Of a stretch of DNA of 64,000 bases, positions 32,881 to 40,601 are shown in pieces (the first letter of the stretch is position 1; each line of letters begins with the position of its first letter). The notes under the pieces are model-generated. The model was not told the DNA's origin and did no database searches. It worked only from the letters and a program-made list of their open reading frames with translations. The position numbers and the translations under genes are program-made. Source of the DNA: Candidatus Pedobacter colombiensis (GTDB lineage Bacteria > Bacteroidota > Bacteroidia > Sphingobacteriales > Sphingobacteriaceae); contig CP119313.1 of NCBI GenBank assembly GCA_029202485.1, positions 1 to 64,000 of the forward strand. Direction: 5' to 3'.

Positions 32881-34077
32881 ATGAGAAAACTATTGTTTAC
32901 TGTCTGCTTTCTGGCTACCGCAGGTTTAGCCAGTGCGCAGCAGGCAAACGGGAACAAAGTGCAGATGAAAGAGCTAATTGATGAGCAATTTAGATTCGCT
33001 GAACAGCAATACAAGGAGCTCGCCAAAAATGTCCCGGCTAAGGTGATGCCCAAAACGTATAACCCTAAAACCAATAAAGTCGAAACCAGTGACACCAAAT
33101 GGTGGTGTAGCGGCTTTTATCCCGGTTCTCTGTTATATATTTATGAGTATACCAAAGATACGGCCATACTAAAAGAGGCTGAAAATCGCCTCGCTATATT
33201 GGAGAAGGAAAAACATTATACAGGAAATCATGACCTTGGTTTTATGATGTTTTGCAGTTTTGGCAATGCCTACCGGATTACTAAAAATCCGATATATAAA
33301 CCAACAATTGACACGGCTGCGGCTTCATTGATTACACGTTACCGGCCCAAGGCAAAAGTGATTCAATCCTGGAATTCCAGTAAACAATGGAAAGGGCCTG
33401 TTATTATTGATAACCTGATGAACCTTGAATTGCTGGCCTGGGTAAGTGATCATGGGGGCGACGCTAAATATAAAGAGATAGCCATTAACCATGCCAATAC
33501 CTCACTAAAAAACCATTTTAGACCCGATTACAGCTCTTATCATGTGGTAGATTATGACATGAATACGGGTGCAGTACTTAAACGAGGAACTTCACAAGGG
33601 GCTTCTGATTCCTCGGCGTGGAGCCGGGGGCAAGGCTGGGCATTATATGGCTATACCATGATGTATCGTTTTACAAAGAATAAATGCTACCTGCAGCAAG
33701 CTAAACATATTGCCGGTTTTATATTAAACCATCCAAATATGCCTGCTGATATGATTCCATACTGGGATTTTGATGCAGCAAATATCCCAAATACATATAG
33801 AGATGCTTCTGCGGCATCGCTTATAGCTTCTGCATTGCTTGAACTTGGACAATATGCCGACAGGAAAGAAACTAAGGTTTATGTGAATGCTGCAGAGAAA
33901 ATGATCACATCATTGTCTTCTGATGCTTATCGTTCCAAGCCCGGTCAAAATGGAGGCTTTTTGCTGATGCACAGTACCGGAGCCCTGCCTCTTAGATCTG
34001 AAATTGATGTACCCTTAACTTATGCTGATTATTATTATTTAGAAGCATTAATGCGCTACAAAAACTGGTATTTATAA
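32881..34077 (+). CDS. Unsaturated glucuronyl hydrolase, glycoside hydrolase family 88
   Basis: A 398-residue secreted protein (signal ...GLASA-QQ) with the (alpha/alpha)6 fold of GH88. WWCSGFYPGSLLYIYEYT is the family's N-terminal motif. Asp118 (in NHDLGFMMF) and Asp177 (in IDNLMNLELL) align with the two catalytic aspartates; their 59-residue spacing fits. SSAWSRGQGWALYGY is the third conserved block. The enzyme hydrates and releases 4,5-unsaturated glucuronyl residues left by polysaccharide lyases. No lyase gene is in the window, so the lyase must be encoded elsewhere or the enzyme works on another uronide. Confidence 0.93.
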   Translation: MRKLLFTVCFLATAGLASAQQANGNKVQMKELIDEQFRFAEQQYKELAKNVPAKVMPKTYNPKTNKVETSDTKWWCSGFYPGSLLYIYEYTKDTAILKEAENRLAILEKEKHYTGNHDLGFMMFCSFGNAYRITKNPIYKPTIDTAAASLITRYRPKAKVIQSWNSSKQWKGPVIIDNLMNLELLAWVSDHGGDAKYKEIAINHANTSLKNHFRPDYSSYHVVDYDMNTGAVLKRGTSQGASDSSAWSRGQGWALYGYTMMYRFTKNKCYLQQAKHIAGFILNHPNMPADMIPYWDFDAANIPNTYRDASAASLIASALLELGQYADRKETKVYVNAAEKMITSLSSDAYRSKPGQNGGFLLMHSTGALPLRSEIDVPLTYADYYYLEALMRYKNWYL

Positions 34078-34086
34078 AACAATGAT

Positions 34087-35346
34087 ATGGAAAGAAGAAA
34101 ATTTATAGGTGCTTTGTCTTTGGCCGGAATTATTGGAGCCATGAGCCCGAAAAATATTTTAGCTGCTACTGACAAAACAAAAAAAACAACAGGATATGCC
34201 GGAAATGATCGTGAATATTGGTGGAAGATGTTGAATAAAATTGCCAGCCCTGTGGTGGTTAACCTGGCAAACGGCACATTGGTTAAAAATATGCCGGTTG
34301 AAAAATCTCCAACCTTTGATTCCCGTTCTCCACAGGTAACCTATTTGGAAGCTGTTGGCCGTACTTATGCTGGTATTGCACCATGGTTAGCTTTGCCGGA
34401 TGACCAGACCACAGAGGGAATTGCGAGGAAAAAATTGAGATCAGCTGCTGTGGAAGGCTTAAATAAGTGTTTTACACCAAATAGCCCTGATGCCCTGAAT
34501 TTCTCTAAAGATTACCAGCCTATAGTAGATGCGGCTTATATGGCGCAATCCTTTTTAAGGGCACCAAAGGCTTTGTGGGAGCCGCTAGAAGCGACCACCA
34601 AAGAAAGGATCATTACAGCCTTTAAATCTTTAAGAAACAGGAAGCCTTTTAAAAGTAACTGGTTGTTATTCGGTTCGATTACAGAAGCTTTCTTGCTTTC
34701 CATTGGAGAGGATTATGATGCCGACCGTTTAAATGAAGGTCCTAAAAAAATAAATGAGTGGTATAAAGGTGATGGCTGGTATGGAGATGGCCCCAATCTG
34801 GCTTTTGATTACTATAATTCTTTTGTGATCCATCCCATGATGGTGGATGTATTGGCAGTAATGGCAGATAAAAAGCTTGTTGAACAAAAAGTATACGATC
34901 TGGCTTTGAAACGTATGCAACGTTATGCCATAGGACAGGAGCGGATGATCTCTCCAGAGGGAACGTATCCACCAATTGGCCGCTCAATCACCTACCGTAC
35001 AGGTGCTTTTCAGGTGCTTAGTCAGGTTGCTTTAATGGGCAAACTACCGGAATCCATTAAACCAGCTCAGGTGCGCTGTGCATTAACTAAAGTGAAACAG
35101 AACATGTACGAGACACCAGGCACATTTGATAAAAATGGTTGGTTGCAATTGGGGTTCTGTGGACATCAGCCTCAAATTGCAGATTATTATACCTCTACGG
35201 GGAGTTTATATATGGCAACATTATCTTTTCTACCATTGGGATTATCGGCTAATCATGAATTCTGGACTGCGCCACCGATGGCCTGGACGAGTAAACGCGC
35301 ATGGGGAGGTGAGGCTTTTGCTAAAGATTACCATGTAGATTATTAA
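34087..35346 (+). CDS. DUF2264 family protein, probable (alpha/alpha)6 glycan-active enzyme
   Basis: A 419-residue protein with an N-terminal MERRKFIGALSLAG segment resembling a twin-arginine signal. The body matches DUF2264: YWWKMLNKIASPVVVNLANG, VTYLEAVGRTYAGIAPWLAL, WLLFGSITEAFLL, WYGDGPNLAFDYYNSFVIHPM and PPIGRSITYRTGAFQVLSQVAL. The family is often found in utilization loci and has an alpha/alpha-barrel look. I recall a link to glucuronidase activity for some relatives but cannot confirm it for this protein. It starts 9 nt after the GH88 stop, so a role on uronic acid-containing glycans is plausible. Confidence 0.85.
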   Translation: MERRKFIGALSLAGIIGAMSPKNILAATDKTKKTTGYAGNDREYWWKMLNKIASPVVVNLANGTLVKNMPVEKSPTFDSRSPQVTYLEAVGRTYAGIAPWLALPDDQTTEGIARKKLRSAAVEGLNKCFTPNSPDALNFSKDYQPIVDAAYMAQSFLRAPKALWEPLEATTKERIITAFKSLRNRKPFKSNWLLFGSITEAFLLSIGEDYDADRLNEGPKKINEWYKGDGWYGDGPNLAFDYYNSFVIHPMMVDVLAVMADKKLVEQKVYDLALKRMQRYAIGQERMISPEGTYPPIGRSITYRTGAFQVLSQVALMGKLPESIKPAQVRCALTKVKQNMYETPGTFDKNGWLQLGFCGHQPQIADYYTSTGSLYMATLSFLPLGLSANHEFWTAPPMAWTSKRAWGGEAFAKDYHVDY

Positions 35347-35360
35347 TAATAACATGCAAA

Positions 35361-35390
35361 GCAGGAGTTGTTTAACTAAACAGCTCTTGC
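35361..35390. terminator. Bidirectional dyad between convergent genes
   Basis: A near-perfect inverted repeat, GCAGGAGTTGTTTA with its complement (two wobble pairs), lies between the DUF2264 gene and the opposing small gene. It overlaps the last codons of the latter. No long T-run is present, so termination strength is uncertain. Confidence 0.5.
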
Positions 35391-35716
35391 AAATCCCTAT
35401 CAGCAGTAGGTATCTTTTTCAGGAAATCTGAAAACTCTACACCTTCGTGAGAACTATACATGCCATATGCATCTAAAATATACCCGATTTGGTGATCTTT
35501 ATCCTCTAGTAAATAAAGGATAGCGTTGTCTCCAGGATCAGAATCCCCCTCAAAACGATATGTTTTTATAATGGTTAAGTCCTCAGGACTATAAACCTTG
35601 TTCAAATCACTTTGCATTTTGCCGTGCTCTGTCATTTTTATTTCGTGGTCAATACCCTTAAGTCTTAATTTCTCTAAAATCTCACTAAGGGTATTCATTT
35701 CTATGGGATGCTCCAT
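35372..35716 (-). CDS. Small hypothetical protein
   Basis: A 114-residue acidic soluble protein with no signal peptide or membrane segment. MNTLSEILEKLRLKGIDHEI (an alternative start at 35698) is followed by YSPEDLTIIKTYRFEGDSDPGD and AILYLLEDKD...GYILDAYGMYSS. It resembles small proteins I recall as common in Pedobacter relatives, often carrying an unsupported phosphoribosylpyrophosphate synthetase label. It has no PRPP-synthetase motif. It lies alone on the minus strand between the locus and metK. Its function is unknown. Confidence 0.7.
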   Translation of the reverse strand: MEHPIEMNTLSEILEKLRLKGIDHEIKMTEHGKMQSDLNKVYSPEDLTIIKTYRFEGDSDPGDNAILYLLEDKDHQIGYILDAYGMYSSHEGVEFSDFLKKIPTADRDLQELFS

Positions 35717-35806
35717 AACCTTGATGTTTTTTATAAGAACAATGCTTGCCTAAAATGGTTTGCGGTAACCGAAATCAACCTATTTCAGTATGGGCTATAT
35801 TTATAA

Positions 35807-35840
35807 AAAAGGGGATGTAACAGTTGTTACATCCCCTTTT
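35807..35840 (-). terminator. metK Rho-independent terminator
   Basis: A perfect 15-bp stem (AAAAGGGGATGTAAC, 35807-35821, with 35826-35840) has a 4-nt loop. On the minus strand it is followed by a T-rich run. It lies about 20 nt after the metK stop codon. Confidence 0.9.
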
Positions 35841-35860
35841 AATATACTATAAAATTATGC

Positions 35861-37111
35861 TTACAAAGAAAAAGCAGCTTTTACTTTATCTACAAAATCC
35901 AATTTCTCCCAGGTAAACAGCTCAACAGTAACCGTTTTCTCTTCACCGTTTGGTGTTCTGAAAGTTTTGGTTACAGTTTCCGGAGTACGGCCCATGTGTC
36001 CGTAAGCTGCGGTTTCACTGTAAATAGGATTTCTTAATTTCAAACGTTGCTCGATGAAGTAAGGGCGCATATCAAATAAGCCTTCTACGATTTTAGCAAT
36101 CTCGCCATCAGTTTTGTTGACTTTGCCTGTTCCATAGGTATTGATATAAATACCCATTGGTTGAGCTACGCCTATGGCATAACTTACCTGTACCAAAATC
36201 TCATCGGCAACACCTGCTGCAACAAGGTTTTTAGCAATGTGACGGGTTGCATAAGCTGCACTTCTATCTACTTTACTTGGATCTTTTCCGGAGAATGCTC
36301 CTCCACCATGTGCACCTTTTCCACCGTAAGTATCTACGATGATTTTACGGCCTGTTAAACCGGTATCACCATGTGGACCACCAATTACAAATTTACCGGT
36401 TGGGTTGATATGGTATTCAATTTTATCGTTAAATAGGTGTGCGTACTGAGGGTATTTGGCAATGATTCTTGGAATAAGGATGTCAACCAGGTCTTTTTTG
36501 ATTTTAGCGAGCATTTTAGCTTCTTCATCAAAATCATCGTGCTGTGTTGAAATTACAATCGCATCAATGCGTACCGGTTTGTTATCGTCTGAATATTCTA
36601 GTGTTACCTGGGATTTGGCATCTGGACGTAAATAAGTGATTTCTTTATTTTCGCGTCTTAAGATGGCTAGTTCCTGTAGTAATGTATGTGACAGGTCTAA
36701 TGCCAAAGGCATGTAGTTTGCTGTTTCGTTGGTAGCGTAGCCAAACATCATCCCCTGATCTCCGGCTCCTTGCTCTTCTTTGCTGCTTCTATCAACGCCT
36801 TGGTTAATGTCTTGCGACTGCTCATGGATCGCTGAAAGGATACCGCAAGAGTTGGCTTCAAACATATATTCGCTTTTGGTGTAACCGATTTTACGGATTA
36901 CATCGCGGGCAATTTGTTGTACATCCAGGTAGGTGGTAGATTTTACTTCTCCGGCTAATATCACCTGACCTGTGGTCACCAAGGTTTCGCAGGCTACTTT
37001 TGAATCTGCATCAAAAGCCAGGAAGTTATCAATTAACGCATCTGAAATTTGATCTGCTATTTTATCTGGGTGGCCTTCAGAAACAGACTCTGATGTGAAT
37101 AAATACGACAT
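35861..37111 (-). CDS. metK: S-adenosylmethionine synthetase
   Basis: A 416-residue cytosolic enzyme that makes S-adenosylmethionine from methionine and ATP. Diagnostic motifs are [20 protein letters not shown] at the N terminus (the methionine/ATP-binding His in GHPDK), [12 protein letters not shown], and [21 protein letters not shown] and [19 protein letters not shown]. It is somewhat longer than the E. coli enzyme (384), as usual in Bacteroidota. The start at 37111 is fixed by [16 protein letters not shown]. The leader carries a promoter and a SAM-II-like riboswitch, so product feedback is likely. Confidence 0.97.
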   Translation of the reverse strand: MSYLFTSESVSEGHPDKIADQISDALIDNFLAFDADSKVACETLVTTGQVILAGEVKSTTYLDVQQIARDVIRKIGYTKSEYMFEANSCGILSAIHEQSQDINQGVDRSSKEEQGAGDQGMMFGYATNETANYMPLALDLSHTLLQELAILRRENKEITYLRPDAKSQVTLEYSDDNKPVRIDAIVISTQHDDFDEEAKMLAKIKKDLVDILIPRIIAKYPQYAHLFNDKIEYHINPTGKFVIGGPHGDTGLTGRKIIVDTYGGKGAHGGGAFSGKDPSKVDRSAAYATRHIAKNLVAAGVADEILVQVSYAIGVAQPMGIYINTYGTGKVNKTDGEIAKIVEGLFDMRPYFIEQRLKLRNPIYSETAAYGHMGRTPETVTKTFRTPNGEEKTVTVELFTWEKLDFVDKVKAAFSL

Positions 37112-37195
37112 TTTAAATAATTAATTTAAATAAGTAAACAATTATGTAAAATGGAAAATGATCCTGTAAGAACAGGCTGTAAAATGAAGTGTATG

Positions 37196-37266
37196 ACAGG
37201 TTAGCACTTTTTTTTACGTGGTTGCAATCCCGCTATTTTTAGATAGCATCGCAAATCAGTCCACTT
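37196..37266 (-). promoter_or_regulatory. SAM-II-like riboswitch in the metK leader
   Basis: On the minus strand, GUGG (37264-37261) pairs with CCAC (37221-37218) as P1. The loop holds CUGAUUU and UUGCAA, the SAM-II binding-core sequences, separated by a local hairpin (GCUAU/AUAGC). After P1 comes an A-rich 11-nt linker and GCUAA, which can pair with UUGC leaving the U free, as in the classic pseudoknot. The linker length equals that of the alphaproteobacterial SAM-II I compared from memory. Deviations: C follows GCUAA where A is usual, and two nucleotides separate P1 from UGAUUU. The aptamer begins at the predicted transcription start of a SAM synthetase gene. Confidence 0.72.
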
Positions 37267-37274
37267 TAATGTTG

Positions 37275-37305
37275 CAAAATTACACTATATATTTAAATAG
37301 TCAAA
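37275..37305 (-). promoter_or_regulatory. metK promoter
   Basis: Read on the minus strand, TTTG (37305-37302), a 19-bp spacer and TAATTTTG (37282-37275) match the Bacteroidota promoter consensus fully. Transcription would start near 37268, placing the riboswitch at the 5' end of a leader of about 157 nt. Confidence 0.82.
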
Positions 37306-37345
37306 AAATATCGATTATTTTGTACTCTAATAAAGCGAGAAGACC

Positions 37346-38236
37346 TTGTCAAAATTAAATATTTTATTTATCATAAATCCGATATCGGGAGGAAAGAATA
37401 AGTTAAAGATCCCTGCCCTGGTAGATGCTCATCTGGATCGATCCAGGTTTAATGCTAACTTTGCATTTACTAAATATGTTGGCCATGCCGCTGAAATTGC
37501 GGAAGAAGCTGCAAACAAGAACTTTGATGTGATTGTTGCTGTAGGTGGTGATGGAACAATCAATGAAATTGCGTCCAAAGTGATGCAACAGCATAAAATA
37601 CTTGGTGTTTTGCCTTTTGGATCAGGAAATGGTTTAGCAAGGTTCTTAAAAATACCAATGAACACTGTGAAGGCCATAAAGGTGATTAATAATTGTAAGG
37701 TTTCGGTGATTGATACGGCCACATTTAATGAGAAGAGCTTCTTTAATATGGCAGGTATGGGGTTTGATGCTCACATTAGCTCAGTATTTGCAGGCAATAA
37801 GGGTAGGGGACTTAGTGGATACGTGAAATTAGGCTTGCGGGAAGTGTTGAGCTATAAGTCGCAAATGTATCGTATTATTGTTGATGGACAGGAATATTCT
37901 CGGAGGGCATTTGTGATTAGCGTAGCGAATTCTTCGCAATATGGCAACAATGCACATATTTCTCCAAAAGCGTCCGTTACGGATGGTTTGCTGGATGTTT
38001 GTATTGTAAAGGAGTTTCCAATGTATAAACTTCCGGTATTGGCTTACGAAATGCTGCGGTTAAAAACAGATAAATCGAATCTCGTAGAAATTATTAAAGG
38101 AAAAAATATACACATCAGCCGGATACAGGAAGATGCCATACATATTGATGGTGAGCCTTTTTTTATGGGAAAGGAAATCGCCGTATCCGTTAACCCTTTG
38201 TCTTTAAATATTATTACACCTGATGATGAAGCCTAA
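37346..38236 (+). CDS. Diacylglycerol kinase-type lipid kinase (YegS/BmrU family)
   Basis: A 296-residue kinase with the DAGK catalytic motifs: FIINPISGGKNK at the N terminus, VIVAVGGDGTINEIAS (nucleotide-binding GGDGT) and LPFGSGNGLARFL. The C-terminal part has the beta-sandwich seen in YegS-like lipid kinases and ends with IHIDGEPFFMGKEIAVSVNP. It phosphorylates a membrane lipid such as diacylglycerol; the exact lipid is not readable. The start codon is TTG at 37346: an in-frame TAA lies 15 nt upstream, and no ATG precedes the conserved motif. It diverges from metK and overlaps the next gene by 14 nt. Confidence 0.9.
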   Translation: MSKLNILFIINPISGGKNKLKIPALVDAHLDRSRFNANFAFTKYVGHAAEIAEEAANKNFDVIVAVGGDGTINEIASKVMQQHKILGVLPFGSGNGLARFLKIPMNTVKAIKVINNCKVSVIDTATFNEKSFFNMAGMGFDAHISSVFAGNKGRGLSGYVKLGLREVLSYKSQMYRIIVDGQEYSRRAFVISVANSSQYGNNAHISPKASVTDGLLDVCIVKEFPMYKLPVLAYEMLRLKTDKSNLVEIIKGKNIHISRIQEDAIHIDGEPFFMGKEIAVSVNPLSLNIITPDDEA

Positions 38237-38579
38237 AAAGAAAACGCTAAGCGACTTGGGGGGAATTATGTATTCAACAGATCCATCTTTTATTTATGAG
38301 GAGGAAAGCGCGGAACCTGCTGAGGTTTTGGCCAACAATCAGCAGAATTTGAGGGTGATGCTGGATAAAAAGAATCGTGGTGGAAAGGCCGTAACATTAG
38401 TCACAGGTTTTATTGGTAGCGCTGAGGACCTGGATAAGCTGAGTAAAATGCTGAAAACCAAGTGCGGAGTAGGCGGAGCTAGTAAAGATGGCGAAATTTT
38501 AATTCAGGGTGACTTTAGAGATAAAGTCTTATTATTACTTCAAAAGGAAGGTTTTAAAGTGAAAAAATCAGGGGGATGA
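38223..38579 (+). CDS. SUI1/YciH-type translation initiation factor
   Basis: A 118-residue protein with a C-terminal SUI1 (eIF1-like) domain: LRVMLDKKNRGGKAVTLVTGFIGS and KTKCGVGGASKDGEILIQGD, the basic loop and core of the fold. The N-terminal 40 residues are less conserved. YciH-like proteins influence start-site fidelity or act under stress in bacteria. The gene overlaps the end of the lipid kinase gene by 14 nt, so the two are translationally coupled; ATG at 38226 is an equally possible start. Confidence 0.93.
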   Translation: MMKPKKKTLSDLGGIMYSTDPSFIYEEESAEPAEVLANNQQNLRVMLDKKNRGGKAVTLVTGFIGSAEDLDKLSKMLKTKCGVGGASKDGEILIQGDFRDKVLLLLQKEGFKVKKSGG

Positions 38580-38670
38580 AAACGTTTTCTGCAAACGTTT
38601 TAAATTGTTGATATTCAGCGATTTGATATTGGTGTATCGGCAACAATAAGTAAATTTTTTCGGGCAAAAT

Positions 38671-38703
38671 TATGCTTATTCCCTTTTTATCTGCATAACT
38701 TTG
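38671..38703 (+). promoter_or_regulatory. Probable pckA promoter
   Basis: TAACTTTG (38696-38703) matches the -7 consensus. A weak TATG (38671-38674) stands at the -33 position with a 21-bp spacer. The leader would be about 15-20 nt long before the ATG at 38724. Confidence 0.55.
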
Positions 38704-38723
38704 TCGGACTAACTTACTTATTT

Positions 38724-40328
38724 ATGAGCAAAGCGTTTATGCTTAAGCCTGACTTGAACTATTTGAACCTGGATTCAGATAATGCTTTATTTCAGCTTAA
38801 TGTAGCACAACTGGTTGAAGAGGCCTTGAAGAATGGAGAAGGTACGCTTGCCGATAGCGGTGCATTGGCAATTGACACAGGTAAATTTACCGGTCGTTCT
38901 CCGAAAGACAGATTTATTGTTTGCGATGAAATTACTCAGGATACCGTTTGGTGGGGTGACATCAATATTAAGATTGATCCGCAACATTTCGATTCCCTTT
39001 TTAATAGGATTACTGCACATCTTAATCAGAAGGACTTTTATGTACGCGATGCTTATGCTTGCGCAGATGAAAAGTATAAAACGACCATTCGGGTGGTTAC
39101 AGAAACAGCCTATCAGAACCTTTTCGCCAATAACCTGTTTTTGAGGTTCGGTGAGGAAGAGGTAGTTGAAAAGCCGGAGTGGACTATTATTGCAGCACCT
39201 ACTTTTTTTGCTGATCCAGCTGTTGATGGTACGAGACAGCCAAATTTCTCAATCCTTAACTTTACTAAAAAGATGATTTTGGTAGGTGGATCAGGTTATA
39301 CCGGTGAGATCAAAAAGGGAATATTCTCTGTGCTCAATTTCATTTTGCCGGAGCAAAGAAATACTTTATCAATGCATTGTTCTGCCAATGTGGGCAAGGA
39401 TGGTGATACAGCGATCTTTTTCGGTCTTTCAGGTACTGGAAAAACCACACTTTCAGCTGATCCTGAAAGAGGATTGATTGGTGATGATGAGCATGGTTGG
39501 AGTGAGGATTCTGTATTCAATTTTGAAGGGGGATGTTATGCTAAGTGCGTGGACCTGACTGCTGAAAAGGAACCTCAGATATATAATGCGATTAAATTCG
39601 GGTCGTTGCTGGAGAATATTAATTATTTTCCGCAAACACGTAAGGTAGACTTTTCTAATATAGATAAGACAGAAAATACCAGAGTCGCTTACCCGATTGA
39701 TTACATAGATAATGCAATTATACCGTCAATAGCCGGAATGCCTAAAAACATCTTCTTTTTGACGGCGGATGCATTTGGTGTTTTACCTCCGATTTCGAAA
39801 TTAAATCCGGGACAGGCGATGTTTCACTTTATATCAGGCTACACAGCTAAGGTTGCCGGAACAGAGGCTGGGGTTACTGAGCCTCAGTTAACCTTCTCAG
39901 CTTGTTTTGGTAAAGCATTTTTACCATTGCATCCTACACGTTATGCAAATTTGTTGGGTGAGAAGATGCAAAAGCATAAGGTGAATGTTTGGCTGATCAA
40001 TACCGGATGGAGTGGTGGAGCTTATGGCGTCGGAAAACGAATGAAACTGTCTTATACAAGGGCTATGATTACAGCTGCTTTGAAAGGCGAATTTGAAAAC
40101 ATCGCTTTTGAGGCAGATTCTGTGTTTGGTTTATGTGTTCCGGTAGGCTGTCCAAATGTTCCGGCAGAAATATTGAAGCCAAGAAATACCTGGGCAGATC
40201 CAAAGGAATATGATAAAAAAGCAAATGAATTGGCATTGGCATTTATAAATAACTTTAAGCAGTTTGAAGCCTATGCGAGTGAAGAAATGCTTGCATCCTT
40301 CCCAAAAGTTGTCGAAAACGCACATTAA
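38724..40328 (+). CDS. pckA: Phosphoenolpyruvate carboxykinase (ATP)
   Basis: A 534-residue cytosolic enzyme converting oxaloacetate and ATP to phosphoenolpyruvate, CO2 and ADP, the first committed step of gluconeogenesis. Motifs are GALAIDTGKFTGRSPKDRFI, GSGYTGEIKKGIFSVLNF, and MHCSANVGKDGDTAIFFGLSGTGKTTLSADP with the kinase loop GLSGTGKTT at 234-242. IGDDEHGW and NTGWSGGAYGVGKRMKL follow. Length and motifs fit the ATP-dependent class. It is transcribed alone, from its own promoter, and ends at a terminator. Confidence 0.97.
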   Translation: MSKAFMLKPDLNYLNLDSDNALFQLNVAQLVEEALKNGEGTLADSGALAIDTGKFTGRSPKDRFIVCDEITQDTVWWGDINIKIDPQHFDSLFNRITAHLNQKDFYVRDAYACADEKYKTTIRVVTETAYQNLFANNLFLRFGEEEVVEKPEWTIIAAPTFFADPAVDGTRQPNFSILNFTKKMILVGGSGYTGEIKKGIFSVLNFILPEQRNTLSMHCSANVGKDGDTAIFFGLSGTGKTTLSADPERGLIGDDEHGWSEDSVFNFEGGCYAKCVDLTAEKEPQIYNAIKFGSLLENINYFPQTRKVDFSNIDKTENTRVAYPIDYIDNAIIPSIAGMPKNIFFLTADAFGVLPPISKLNPGQAMFHFISGYTAKVAGTEAGVTEPQLTFSACFGKAFLPLHPTRYANLLGEKMQKHKVNVWLINTGWSGGAYGVGKRMKLSYTRAMITAALKGEFENIAFEADSVFGLCVPVGCPNVPAEILKPRNTWADPKEYDKKANELALAFINNFKQFEAYASEEMLASFPKVVENAH

Positions 40329-40383
40329 AAGCATTTTTTTCTCGAAAAATTTGCATTTCAATTTTTTTTTAGTTTTAATTGCG

Positions 40384-40416
40384 AAAGATTGTCTCTCCAC
40401 CGGGACAATCTTTTTA
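40384..40416 (+). terminator. pckA Rho-independent terminator
   Basis: A perfect 10-bp stem AAAGATTGTC (40384-40393) with GACAATCTTT (40404-40413) has a 10-nt loop and is followed by a T-rich run. Confidence 0.88.
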
Positions 40417-40472
40417 ATTATATTAACTACGTGAAGGGAAATGCTCGGGGAATAAGGCTAACGATTATTTAA

Positions 40473-40502
40473 TTTGGAATTAAAATCAAAATTATAAATT
40501 TG
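40473..40502 (+). promoter_or_regulatory. exbB-tonB cluster promoter
   Basis: TTTG (40473-40476), an 18-bp spacer and TAAATTTG (40495-40502) fit the Bacteroidota promoter pattern. The leader is about 90 nt and ends with an A-rich tract containing three near-copies of ACTAAAAA just before the exbB ATG. Confidence 0.72.
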
Positions 40503-40601
40503 TTGTTGCAACAATTGTTTATAATGGTCGTTGTGTGTATTACAGAATATTTATCTAATTTTAAAAAACAAAGTACTAAAAAACTAAAAAACTAAAAAAA
40601 A

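Noticed and set aside
35372..35716. Labelling the small protein as phosphoribosylpyrophosphate synthetase
   Set aside because: It is far too short and has no PRPP-binding motif.
40574..40600. ACTAAAAA repeats before exbB as a regulatory repeat or CRISPR-like array
   Set aside because: Only three near-copies in an A-rich leader without spacers; likely simple low-complexity sequence.
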